In this document: piece by piece, positions 6,504 to 13,668 of the stretch | Position numbering within the stretch: the first letter of the stretch is position 1 | Layout: each line of letters starts with the position of its first letter | Source: an uncultured Oscillospiraceae bacterium | Lineage (GTDB): Bacteria; Bacillota; Clostridia; Oscillospirales; Ruminococcaceae | DNA: 15,578 nucleotides | Direction of reading: 5' to 3' | NCBI GenBank assembly: GCA_934457235.1 | Contig: CAKSHT010000040.1 | Coordinates: forward strand, 1-15,578 | Program-made: the position numbers and the translations under genes | Notes under the pieces: generated by a model | Told to the model about the DNA's origin: nothing | The model's database searches: none | What the model saw: the letters and a program-made list of their open reading frames with translations, nothing else

Positions 6504-7530
6504 TTAGTATCACCTCCACTCCGACATTTATATCGCAGAGGTATTTCACGGCTGCGCGGATATCGTCCTCTTTGCCGTCTGCGATAACGACCAGCCCGCC
6601 GATGGGATTGTCGCCGATTATTTCAATGCTTCCGAAAATGATGTTGAGATCAATGTTGAACTTTCGGGAAATAGTGGATACAAGAGCCTCGCATGCGCTT
6701 CTTTCAAGGTACTTGAAGCGGAGTATCTTCTGACCCGGCTTCAGTTGTACAAGCGGTGACTTGTCCTCGATAAGCGTATTGATCCCGCTGAGACAGGAGG
6801 TCGTGTCAACAAACGAGCGTGTTACGTCCTGCTGCGGGTTCGCGAATATCTCGAACACATCGCCCTGTTCAACGACCTTGCCGTTTTCCATTACGGCGGT
6901 GCGCGTACATATTTCCTTTACGACGTTCATCTGATGGGTTATCATCACGATGGTCAGTCCCAGCTGCGCGTTCAGCTTTTTAAGAAGCTTCAGTATCGAC
7001 TCGGTGGTCTGCGGGTCGAGAGCAGATGTGGCTTCGTCGCAGAGAAGTATCTCCGGATCGCTTGCCAGCGCTCTTGCAATAGCCGCGCGCTGCTTCTGTC
7101 CGCCGGAAAGCTCTGATGGATAGGCACCTGCCTTGTCGGCGATACCTACAAGCTCCAGAAGCTCCATTGCCTTGCTGTTCAGCTCGGCGCGGCTCATTCC
7201 GCTGTAGCGTATCGGGAATATTACGTTCTGCAGCACTGTCCGCGATGAGAACAGGTTGAAATGCTGGAATATCATGCCGATCTTCTTGCGCTGACGGCGT
7301 AACTCAGCGCCGCGGAGTGCGGTGATGTCCTTTCCGTTTATCAGGACTCTGCCCTTGTCAGGACGTTCCAGCAGGTTGATACAGCGTACCAGCGTGGACT
7401 TGCCGGCGCCGGAAAATCCGATTATGCCGAAGATCTCGCCTTTATTGATCTCAAGAGTTACGTCGTCCGCCGCGTTGAATTTCTTACCGGCGTTGACGTA
7501 GGTCTTGGTAACGTTCTCCAGACGTATCAT
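6496..7530 (-). CDS. metN: MetN: methionine ABC transporter ATPase with NIL domain
   Basis: ATP-hydrolysing subunit of the methionine importer on the inner face of the membrane. The 344-residue protein has Walker A GFSGAGKST (38-46), Q-loop Q89, ABC signature LSGGQ (141-145), Walker B ILLCDE (161-166), D-loop SALD and switch histidine H199. A C-terminal NIL domain (about 265-344) is the ferredoxin-fold regulatory module that, in studied MetN proteins, binds cytoplasmic methionine and slows transport (trans-inhibition). This supports methionine over other NlpA-family substrates. The ATG at 7530 follows GAGGTGAAGC. It is the first large gene of the operon and lies 114 bases after a 25-codon leader reading frame inside a structured 5' leader, which probably controls it. 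Confidence 0.95.
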   Translation of the reverse strand: MIRLENVTKTYVNAGKKFNAADDVTLEINKGEIFGIIGFSGAGKSTLVRCINLLERPDKGRVLINGKDITALRGAELRRQRKKIGMIFQHFNLFSSRTVLQNVIFPIRYSGMSRAELNSKAMELLELVGIADKAGAYPSELSGGQKQRAAIARALASDPEILLCDEATSALDPQTTESILKLLKKLNAQLGLTIVMITHQMNVVKEICTRTAVMENGKVVEQGDVFEIFANPQQDVTRSFVDTTSCLSGINTLIEDKSPLVQLKPGQKILRFKYLERSACEALVSTISRKFNIDLNIIFGSIEIIGDNPIGGLVVIADGKEDDIRAAVKYLCDINVGVEVILSA

Positions 7531-7767
7531 TGCTTCACCTCATTATTCGGTCGTTCACCTGGAGCTTTGCTCCGTTTGCTTTCGGGCGGTCTGTCTAGAC
7601 TTTCCGTGTGCTTTCAGATTTGCGGACGACCGGTGATATGCCAGTCAATCCTCGCCCGAAAGCTTACACATTCGCCCGAAGCGGAAGTTCCTGCGCAGAA
7701 GTGTTGTAAATATCGCGCTCATTTTTCCGCCTCCTGACATTTGCCTATCTTTCCTATAGGCTTTATG
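7531..7767 (-). promoter_or_regulatory. structured metN leader with long-range stem and alternative arms
   Basis: The predicted transcript starts near 7767. Near its 5' end is hairpin GCCTAT/ATAGGC (7743-7761), then a leader reading frame (7645-7722). The arm GCTTTCGGGCG at the end of that frame (7663-7653) pairs perfectly over 11 bp with CGCCCGAAAGC (7588-7578). The enclosed region holds GACTGG/CCGGTC and the palindrome GTCTAGAC. A second near-copy of the first arm, GCTTCGGGCG (7682-7673), could compete for the same partner. GGAGC/GCTCC (7561-7573) follows, then the metN ribosome binding site. I see no SAM-I, SMK or T-box consensus and no U-tailed terminator, so control is probably translational or through RNA stability. 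Confidence 0.6.
7645..7722 (-). CDS. 25-residue leader peptide upstream of metN
   Basis: Small reading frame of 25 codons, ATG at 7722 to TGA at 7645, with an ideal ribosome binding site AGGAGG (7735-7730) seven bases before the start. The peptide starts MSAIFTTLL, has a basic middle RRNFRFGR, then Met18-Cys19 and ends KLSGED. There is no membrane span or lipobox. Its codons for GRM and KLSGED overlap the two alternative arms of the leader stem, so ribosome position on this frame would decide which RNA structure forms. The adjacent sulfur amino-acid codons (ATG at 7671-7669, TGT at 7668-7666) sit exactly between the arms and could be the sensing site in front of a methionine importer. It could instead be an arrest peptide or an independent small protein. 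Translation is well supported; the regulatory role is inferred. Confidence 0.68.
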   Translation of the reverse strand: MSAIFTTLLRRNFRFGRMCKLSGED

Positions 7768-7773
7768 GTATGT

Positions 7774-7802
7774 ATTATATCATCAATTCACTAGTTTGTC
7801 AA
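7774..7802 (-). promoter_or_regulatory. consensus promoter of the metNIQ operon
   Basis: On the minus strand there is a perfect TTGACA (7802-7797), a 17-nt spacer and a perfect TATAAT (7779-7774). It is the only good promoter I see for the five-gene operon. Its strength implies control after initiation, in the leader. Confidence 0.87.
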
Positions 7803-7886
7803 TAGGATTTTAAGCAATCATATTAATTTTATAGGTTTTGTATTGATTTGCTGATTTTTCGAAAAAAAATTGTATATAACGCACAA

Positions 7887-7910
7887 ACCCACGCTCAACG
7901 GAGCGCGGGT
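7887..7910 (-). terminator. terminator-like hairpin after the SGNH gene
   Basis: On the minus strand ACCCGCGCTC pairs with GAGCGTGGGT (one G-U pair) over a 4-nt loop, followed by UUGUGCG. The U-run is weak at first, but a U8 tract lies about 17 nt further on (7868-7861). It separates the SGNH gene from the met operon. Confidence 0.65.
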
Positions 7911-7918
7911 GGTCAATA

Positions 7919-9043
7919 TTATACAAGAATTTCACCGGGGACTATATCTGCCATCTGCTTGTAGCCTGCTTTGCTCGGATGGAGGTGATCTCCGCTGTCG
8001 AACTGCGGAAGCATGCGTGTCGGACGCTCCGGATCGGCAAGAGCCTTGTCAAAGTCGATGCAGCCGTTGATGAGGTTCGTAGTGCGTATCCAATCGTTGA
8101 ACTGGGTGCGGATCACCTCGCGGAACGGTGCGTAAGTTCTCCAGCCCTCGATCGGGAGCAGCGTTCCGACATACACTTTATAGCCGAACTGACGCGCTTC
8201 GCTGATGTAATATTTCATGCATTCTATAAGCTCGTCGGCGGTGGGCATGTCGCTCATCGGGCGGAACGGATTGACTTCTGTTCCGACGGGGTGTATGATG
8301 TCGTTTATTCCGTGCTGGATAATTACCGTATCCGCGCCGTCCGTCGGGACTTCATGCTGGAAGCGTTTCTTGCCCATAAGTCCGTATGACTCGTAGGTGA
8401 TGCAGTTGTATTCGCGCAGCATTCTTGTTCCGCTTGCGGCGCGTCGGATTATCGCGGTGTGCAGCTTTTCCTCGCGGTTGCAGCGCAGGGTGAGGTATTC
8501 CGGCCAGTCCTGCGCGGTGATTGAGTCGCCGTAGCATACGACAGTGCGGTTATCCGCCGGTGTGAGCACCGAAACGTTGCTTAGGAAGTAAATTACGCTT
8601 ATCCCGCGTTCAATCTCCTTGGGAATGAGTTCGGTTTCCGTCATGTCGCCGATCGCATAGTATCCCTCGGTGAGCGGACCGCTGGTGAATACCGCGGAGC
8701 GGAGCAGTGTGAACTCCCTGAAATAGAAGCTTACGGTAATAAGGCTCTGTGGCTGGATAGTGCAGGGAAGCTCGTCGGATACCGTATTTTTCCCGGCGCC
8801 GATAGTAACTGCGCATCTGCCGCCGAATGTTATGGGGTAGAATTTTCCGTCTATGAATACCGTCACCTTGTCGAATGTGACAGGCTCTGTTCCGCAGTAG
8901 TTATCGAAAGTCAGACGCACAGCCTTTCCGCCGAACTGCGAGTAGATGGGATAGCGGAACGTAAGGTTCTTGTTGTAGCTTTCCGGGCGGTTCTCGCCTA
9001 TAGATATCGCATTCCCCCAGACGCTTGCCCAATGGTCGTACAT
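7919..9043 (-). CDS. SGNH/GDSL-family hydrolase with N-terminal beta-rich domain
   Basis: Probable esterase or deacylase of the SGNH fold, 374 residues, without a signal peptide or membrane span, so cytosolic. The catalytic domain starts near 165. Block I is VVCYGDSITAQDW with nucleophile S174. Block II glycine lies in AASG (203-205). Block III is HGIND with N247. Block V is GDHLHPSKAGY with D352 and H355, completing the triad. The first ~160 residues form a beta-rich region (given by alternating hydrophobic pattern, e.g. AVRLTFDNYCG) that resembles the accessory domain of some carbohydrate esterases, which suggests a sugar-acetate substrate; this is inference. The ATG at 9043 follows AAGGAATAA. 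It is a single gene with its own promoter (9083-9111), divergent from mnmM. No carbohydrate-use genes are nearby to fix the substrate. Confidence 0.85.
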   Translation of the reverse strand: MYDHWASVWGNAISIGENRPESYNKNLTFRYPIYSQFGGKAVRLTFDNYCGTEPVTFDKVTVFIDGKFYPITFGGRCAVTIGAGKNTVSDELPCTIQPQSLITVSFYFREFTLLRSAVFTSGPLTEGYYAIGDMTETELIPKEIERGISVIYFLSNVSVLTPADNRTVVCYGDSITAQDWPEYLTLRCNREEKLHTAIIRRAASGTRMLREYNCITYESYGLMGKKRFQHEVPTDGADTVIIQHGINDIIHPVGTEVNPFRPMSDMPTADELIECMKYYISEARQFGYKVYVGTLLPIEGWRTYAPFREVIRTQFNDWIRTTNLINGCIDFDKALADPERPTRMLPQFDSGDHLHPSKAGYKQMADIVPGEILV

Positions 9044-9082
9044 AGTTATTCCTTCCTTGTTCTTATATTTTTACCGTTACAT

Positions 9083-9111
9083 ATTATATACTCAAACTCG
9101 GAATTTGTCAA
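9083..9111 (-). promoter_or_regulatory. consensus promoter of the SGNH hydrolase gene
   Basis: On the minus strand there is a perfect TTGACA (9111-9106), a 17-nt spacer and TATAAT (9088-9083). It lies 40 bases before the ATG at 9043. Confidence 0.82.
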
Positions 9112-9128
9112 GGCTGGTGGAAATCCGC

Positions 9129-9157
9129 TTTACAAAAAAGCCGTGCGGTGGTATAAT
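9129..9157 (+). promoter_or_regulatory. promoter of mnmM
   Basis: TTTACA (9129-9134), a 17-nt spacer and TATAAT (9152-9157) on the plus strand. It diverges from the SGNH promoter, with the two -35 boxes only 17 bases apart. Confidence 0.78.
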
Positions 9158-9188
9158 AAATATACTATATTAAATCCAGGAGGACAAG

Positions 9189-9764
9189 ATGGATCCCAGA
9201 AAGCATTTCAGCGCACTTAACATAATCCACAAAATCATACAGGAGAAGGTACAGCCGGGAGATATCTGCATCGACGCGACCGCAGGCAGGGGAAACGACA
9301 CGCTTTTCCTGGCGAAGCTGGTAGGCGAGAGCGGACATGTCACGGCGTTTGATATCCAGCAGGACGCAGTTGACAGTACCCGGACGCTTCTTGAGGCCAA
9401 CGGAATGTCCGGCCGCGCCGACGTCCTGCTTAAAAGCCACAGCGAGATGGACGAGGTATGCGAGGAGGGTACGGTATCCTGCATAACATTCAATTTCGGG
9501 TGGCTGCCCAAGGGCGACCACAATATATTCACCAACAAGTCCACAAGTATCCCGGCGATAGAAAAGGGAATGAAGCTGCTTAAAAGCGGCGGGATAATGA
9601 CTCTCATAATCTATTACGGCAGGGAAACCGGATTTGAGGAGCGTGACGCGCTACTGGAATATCTTCCGACCATTGACAGCAACAGATACACTGTCATTGA
9701 AATGCCGTTCGTGAACCGTCCGAACTGCCCGCCCATTCCTATTATAATTTTAAAGGATATGTGA
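9189..9764 (+). CDS. mnmM: MnmM (YtqB) family tRNA wobble-uridine methyltransferase
   Basis: Class I SAM-dependent methyltransferase. Its family member YtqB/MnmM methylates the aminomethyl group at position 34 of tRNAs during mnm5s2U formation in bacteria that lack a fused MnmC. The 191-residue protein is the usual size. SAM-binding motif I is CIDATAGRGNDT (27-38), the acidic residue binding the SAM ribose is D55 in AFDIQQ, and the family signature FNFGWLPKGDHN (101-112) corresponds to the NLGYLPGGDK loop. The start DPRKHFSALNIIHKII places the usual N-terminal helix. The ATG at 9189 follows AGGAGG at five bases. It is a single gene with its own promoter. I see no strong terminator after it, so some read-through into the next gene is possible. 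Confidence 0.88.
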   Translation: MDPRKHFSALNIIHKIIQEKVQPGDICIDATAGRGNDTLFLAKLVGESGHVTAFDIQQDAVDSTRTLLEANGMSGRADVLLKSHSEMDEVCEEGTVSCITFNFGWLPKGDHNIFTNKSTSIPAIEKGMKLLKSGGIMTLIIYYGRETGFEERDALLEYLPTIDSNRYTVIEMPFVNRPNCPPIPIIILKDM

Positions 9765-9799
9765 AGAACTGCACAACTTGTTTTCTTTCCATATTTTGA

Positions 9800-9828
9800 T
9801 TGACAAAAATTGATTGTTATGTTATAAT
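9800..9828 (+). promoter_or_regulatory. consensus promoter of the zinc-ribbon membrane protein gene
   Basis: TTGACA (9800-9805), a 17-nt spacer and TATAAT (9823-9828). The ~85-nt leader that follows contains a short hairpin GCGGA/TCCGC (9836-9849). Confidence 0.87.
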
Positions 9829-9919
9829 TGTCTTGCGGACTTTTCCGCATTGCTGTGTTATTTCACGGCATAAGGTTTGGCTGTTATACAGCTTAGTGAA
9901 GATATAAAAGGAGATTGCA

Positions 9920-12616
9920 ATGTTTTGTGAAAATTGTGGCGCAAGCTTAGCGCCAGGCGCAAAGTTCTGCGGTGACTGCGGACATAAGGTGGCCGCTGTT
10001 GATACCGCGCAGGAAACACCGGTACAGCCCGCAGCGGCTCAGAATACCGCAGTCCCCCAGGAAGCAGCGCAGACTCCGGCGGCTCCGGGCTACATCCCGC
10101 AGTCCGTTCCGGTTCAGAGTGCTGTACAGCAGGCTTCGGTACAGTCTGCTCCCGCCCAGGGTACGGGATTCCCGCAGACTGGCGCGGTTCAGTTTACCGC
10201 TTCGCAGGGTAATTATATCCCGCAGGAGCCGGTGCAGCCGAAGCCAGTTCAGCTCAATAAATCCGATAATGCTGTTGACACTCTGATGGACGAATACTAC
10301 CGTGCGGCAGATGGAGCAAATTCTGCTCCCGCACAGCCCTATACTCCAGTACAGAATCCGGAGATACCCCAGGGCGACCGCTATTCAGCGCCAGTTTATA
10401 CAGCTCCGGTGCAGCCGGTGAAAAAGAAGTCGCGCTGGTATATCCCGGTGATAGCTGTGGCTGGCGGAGTCGTAGTACTTGCCGGTGCCGGAGTTGTCGC
10501 ATATAGCTGCAATAAGGCGGCGGTTTCTCATCTGCTGATGGGCGACGCGGGTTATGCGCATTCCGTCATTACGGGTCTTTCAGAATCCGAGCGCACCGAG
10601 GCTGTTGAAAAGGCGGCGGCTTCCGCTGGCAGTATGGTTTCTTCGCTGAATTCCGTGCAGGTCGATAATGCAGGCGTGGATGTCAATCCGCTCGGATATA
10701 CGGCGGCTGCGTTGAATTCGTTACTGGGTAACACCGGGCTTGAATATACCATCAGCACTAATGTTGAGCTTCACGGAGAAGCACTCAATAGTCTGAAGCA
10801 GGATGCGCTTGCCGCAGGTCTGAGCGAGAACGATTTCAACGCACTGATGAGCGGAATTTCAGAATTAAAGCTGACATCTGCTGAAAGAGCCAGCGATGAA
10901 GTGCTTGAATACAGCATGAAGCTCACTTCCGGCAGCGATAATCTCGGCGAAGCCCAGATGCGCTATGAAAAGGACGGCACATTCACGCTGATATTCCCTG
11001 GAATGAGCGATAAGGCGATCGAATATCAATTCCCGGCGCAGGACTGGAGCGAATTAATAAGCGAAAGCAGCGACGTGGAGTACGATTTCTCTGGTCTGCT
11101 CAAGAAGATAAACAAGAACACCAAGAAGGTTTTCCAGGACTTTGACTACAAGTATACTTCCGGGAAGACCAACGTTATGGGCGTTGAGTTCAATGGAATG
11201 ACCGTCAGAATGGATCTTGGCGCAGATGATGTTTGTGAGCTTGGCACAGCAGTCATTGAGGTTGTGATGGACGATGACGAATTCATGTCCTACATAGCTG
11301 AGATAACCGAGGAAGACGCCACAACTATAAAAAGCTCACTGAACAGCGCCCTTTACAGCCTGGAGACCGCAAAGGGCAGCGGATACGATGGCACTGTTGT
11401 ATCTGTAGAGCTTTACATGAACAGCGACAATTCGCTTGCAGGCGTTTCACTGGTATGCGGCGAAGATCTGTCCGATGAGAGCAGTGTAACTGATGAGATA
11501 CTGCGCCTTGGATATATTTCCAACGGACTGGACACCGCGGCAGCATTTACAATGGACGGCACTGAGTATTTCAGATACGAAGTCAAGGGCGTTTCCGCTT
11601 CTGAGGGTACTGCAATGCTGACGATATCCGACGGCAGCTATTATGGCAGTACATACACCTTCAGGGCTGACTACAGGAATCTCGGTGAAACCGAGGTGTT
11701 CGGCTATCCATGCGTGACCGGTGATTTTGAAATCACGGTCGATGAGAATACCGCTGCCGCAATTGTTGGCGATGATGACGCTTCCATGATCGCAGGCGGA
11801 AAGCTGCTTGTATCTATTGCCCCCAACGGCAAGGGCGCTTCCTATACTATCGGCGTTGAGCATGCGGATTACGGCAAGGCGAGCGTAACAATGGCATTTG
11901 ACGAGGCTTCCGGCGAAATAGCGCCCAAGCCCGGCAGCGAATATACAGTTGTTCACCCGGAGTCTGTCAGCATAGATGATGAAGCTATTCAGACGATTCT
12001 GAGCGATCTTGCTGCATATTATAATGACCTTGCAGATAAGAACACGCTTATAAAAATCATTCGTGATTCTGCCGGGAGAATTTCAGACGACATCGACAGC
12101 GATTTCGGCGTTATCGACGGAGGATTCGAAGAGAACTCCCCATCGTCTTCTAACGATGTTATAATGGCGAACATCAACGCCGCGAATATCAGCAGCCTTA
12201 CCACCTCATTCCTTTCATACCGTGAGATGATGGATCAGGGCTTCACCGGCTCCGCTGATATCATGATTATAGTAACTGACGGCGTATGGCAGATCGACGA
12301 CGACGGTACTACCTATAACTGGGCTGACGGCAAGGATCACTGGGGCTTCAGCTCAGATTATGGAACAGACAACACCGACAAGTACATAGATTACATGGCG
12401 ACCACATGCGATGTTCAGAACGCTTTCATTGAGATGTTCGTTGAATATGGTCAGGTAGTCGGAGTTACTTACATTGAAGGCGACTACAGCGATGTAAGCG
12501 ATATCCCCTCGTTGTCAGATTTCAGAAATGGCAGCTGGGATTTCTGCGGCTCCGGGACTGCCGGAAAAGTCGGTAATGCATATATCGGCACATCTCCGCA
12601 GCTTTCTCTCCGTTGA
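9920..12616 (+). CDS. zinc-ribbon, single-pass membrane protein with large outer domain; function unknown
   Basis: I do not recognise a family with a known function. The 898-residue protein begins with a zinc ribbon (C3, C6, C17, C20 in CENCGASL...FCGDCG). A Pro/Gln/Ala/Val-rich, low-complexity linker follows (about 30-165), then KKKSR and one membrane span (about 173-196). The remaining ~700 residues should lie outside the cell by the positive-inside rule: zinc ribbon in the cytosol, C-terminal part outside. The outer part is Ser/Gly/Asp-rich and beta-like, with repeated segments that read like ligand-binding or adhesion modules. The last ~150 residues (from D746, ANINAANISSLTTSF onward, with aromatic and Cys residues near the end) recall ectodomains of pilin-like proteins; this is a weak resemblance. 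The ATG follows AAAGGAGA. It is a lone gene with a strong promoter and terminator. Similar zinc-ribbon/linker/TM architectures are common in Clostridia, but roles are unproven. Confidence 0.85.
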   Translation: MFCENCGASLAPGAKFCGDCGHKVAAVDTAQETPVQPAAAQNTAVPQEAAQTPAAPGYIPQSVPVQSAVQQASVQSAPAQGTGFPQTGAVQFTASQGNYIPQEPVQPKPVQLNKSDNAVDTLMDEYYRAADGANSAPAQPYTPVQNPEIPQGDRYSAPVYTAPVQPVKKKSRWYIPVIAVAGGVVVLAGAGVVAYSCNKAAVSHLLMGDAGYAHSVITGLSESERTEAVEKAAASAGSMVSSLNSVQVDNAGVDVNPLGYTAAALNSLLGNTGLEYTISTNVELHGEALNSLKQDALAAGLSENDFNALMSGISELKLTSAERASDEVLEYSMKLTSGSDNLGEAQMRYEKDGTFTLIFPGMSDKAIEYQFPAQDWSELISESSDVEYDFSGLLKKINKNTKKVFQDFDYKYTSGKTNVMGVEFNGMTVRMDLGADDVCELGTAVIEVVMDDDEFMSYIAEITEEDATTIKSSLNSALYSLETAKGSGYDGTVVSVELYMNSDNSLAGVSLVCGEDLSDESSVTDEILRLGYISNGLDTAAAFTMDGTEYFRYEVKGVSASEGTAMLTISDGSYYGSTYTFRADYRNLGETEVFGYPCVTGDFEITVDENTAAAIVGDDDASMIAGGKLLVSIAPNGKGASYTIGVEHADYGKASVTMAFDEASGEIAPKPGSEYTVVHPESVSIDDEAIQTILSDLAAYYNDLADKNTLIKIIRDSAGRISDDIDSDFGVIDGGFEENSPSSSNDVIMANINAANISSLTTSFLSYREMMDQGFTGSADIMIIVTDGVWQIDDDGTTYNWADGKDHWGFSSDYGTDNTDKYIDYMATTCDVQNAFIEMFVEYGQVVGVTYIEGDYSDVSDIPSLSDFRNGSWDFCGSGTAGKVGNAYIGTSPQLSLR

Positions 12617-12631
12617 CAGAAACAGAATAAC

Positions 12632-12663
12632 AAAAAGGGAAGTGCGCGCGCATTTCCCTTTTT
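12632..12663 (+). terminator. intrinsic terminator after the zinc-ribbon gene
   Basis: AAAAAGGGAA (12632-12641) pairs with TTCCCTTTTT (12654-12663). A G-U pair and TGCG/CGCA extend the stem to a tight loop. The U-run forms the 3' side of the stem and beyond. Confidence 0.88.
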
Positions 12664-12686
12664 ATTAAATTGTATCATTTTAGGTA

Positions 12687-12715
12687 TTGATTTTTCCCTG
12701 GTTATGTGGTACAAT
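12687..12715 (+). promoter_or_regulatory. promoter of the SLOG gene
   Basis: TTGATT (12687-12692), a 17-nt spacer and TACAAT (12710-12715): one mismatch in the -10 box and two in the -35 box. It is weaker than the other promoters in the window. Confidence 0.65.
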
Positions 12716-12743
12716 TATCGTATCATTCATATGGAGGGGAAAT

Positions 12744-13232
12744 ATGTACAGAGTTTCGTTTACGGGTTATCGCCCGCAGAAGCTTCCATTTTTCGGTGAA
12801 GATGATCCTATGTGCGTTGACCTGCTGCATAGAATATCCGAAACTGTGAACAAGCTGTATGAGGGCGGTGCGGCTGAGTTCTTCACCGGAATGGCGCTGG
12901 GTGCTGATATCTGGTGTGCCGAGGCTGTACTGGAATTCAGAAAAACTCACCCGGAAGTAAAGCTGACAGCGGTTATACCTTGCCGCGGGCAGGAGTTGAA
13001 ATGGAATGCCGCAGACCAGCGGCGATATCAGAATATTCTGGCGCAGTGCGACAAGGTTCTGTGCATTTCGGAAACGTACACCAGGGACTGCATGCTGAAA
13101 CGCGACAGGGCGCTGGCTGAGCTGTGCGATATCCTGACTGCGATTTTCGACGGAAAACCCGGCGGAACGAAATACACGATAGACTATGCCAGAAAACTTC
13201 ATAGAAAAATCGTTATCATACCGCCTACGTAA
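12744..13232 (+). CDS. YpsA-like SLOG-fold protein (DUF1273)
   Basis: Rossmann-like SLOG-superfamily protein of 162 residues, cytosolic. Members bind nucleotide-derived ligands; B. subtilis YpsA is linked to cell division and stress, but the biochemical role is not settled. Seen here are VSFTGYRPQKL (4-14) with the TGxRP motif, the GMALGAD loop (49-55), LKWNAADQRRY (85-95) and FDGKPGGTKYTIDYAR (135-150), all expected for the family. The frame is open 19 codons further upstream, but that region overlaps the promoter. The ATG at 12744 follows GGAGGGGA, so it was chosen. It is a single gene that converges on ridA through a shared terminator. There is no phage or defence context, though SLOG proteins also occur there. 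Confidence 0.87.
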   Translation: MYRVSFTGYRPQKLPFFGEDDPMCVDLLHRISETVNKLYEGGAAEFFTGMALGADIWCAEAVLEFRKTHPEVKLTAVIPCRGQELKWNAADQRRYQNILAQCDKVLCISETYTRDCMLKRDRALAELCDILTAIFDGKPGGTKYTIDYARKLHRKIVIIPPT

Positions 13233-13265
13233 AAAAATCCGCTGTAAAGCTACAGCGGATTTTTT
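13232..13265. terminator. bidirectional terminator between SLOG gene and ridA
   Basis: A symmetrical stem, AAAAAATCCGCTGTA (13232-13246) with TACAGCGGATTTTTT (13251-13265), around loop AAGC. It has U-runs on both strands and begins within the stop codon of the SLOG gene. Confidence 0.9.
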
Positions 13266-13278
13266 GTTTATGCGTTTA

Positions 13279-13650
13279 TCAGAGTTCAGCGATTACCTCA
13301 ACTTCGACCAGAGCGCCCTTGGGGAGGCTCAGTCCGCCGACGCAGGAACGTGCGGGCTTTGTGGTGAAGTACTCGCCGTAAACAGCGTTGAACGCAGCAA
13401 AGTCGTTGATATCATGCAGAAAGCAGGTGGTCTTTACGACCTTTGTAAGGTCGGAACCAGCCTCGGTAAGTACTGCCTTGAGGTTCTCGCAGACCTGCTT
13501 GGACTGCGCTTCGATTCCGCCCTCTGCGAGATTGCCGGTAGCAGGAACGATCGCGATCTGACCGGAGGTGTATACCATGTTTCCTACGATCTTTGCCTGG
13601 GTGTAGGGACCGATGGCTGCGGGTGCATTGTTGGTGTGAACGTCTTTCAT
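13279..13650 (-). CDS. ridA: RidA: enamine/imine deaminase
   Basis: Hydrolyses reactive 2-aminoacrylate and 2-aminocrotonate, released by PLP-dependent dehydratases, to 2-oxo acids and ammonia; cytosolic trimer in the family. The 123-residue protein is typical. It has IGPYTQA (13-19) with the substrate-contacting Tyr16, the YTSGQIA segment, and PARSCVGGLSLPKGALVEVE with catalytic-site R101 and E116 (R105 and E120 in the E. coli protein). The frame extends six codons upstream to a TTG, but those codons are the ribosome binding site itself (AAGGAGAACAACA before ATG at 13650). It lies 18 bases after ilvA on the same transcript. Threonine dehydratase makes the very enamine RidA removes, so the pairing is functional. 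Confidence 0.95.
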   Translation of the reverse strand: MKDVHTNNAPAAIGPYTQAKIVGNMVYTSGQIAIVPATGNLAEGGIEAQSKQVCENLKAVLTEAGSDLTKVVKTTCFLHDINDFAAFNAVYGEYFTTKPARSCVGGLSLPKGALVEVEVIAEL

Positions 13651-13668
13651 TGTTGTTCTCCTTTTCAA

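Noticed and set aside
7531..7767. SAM-I (S-box), SMK or T-box riboswitch ahead of metN
   Set aside because: These are expected upstream of methionine transporters, but none of their conserved core sequences is found, nor is a U-tailed terminator. The leader-peptide model fits better.
11447..11956. A 169-codon minus-strand frame inside the zinc-ribbon protein gene
   Set aside because: It lies antisense to a continuous long gene with a strong promoter, and no ribosome binding site or domain is seen.
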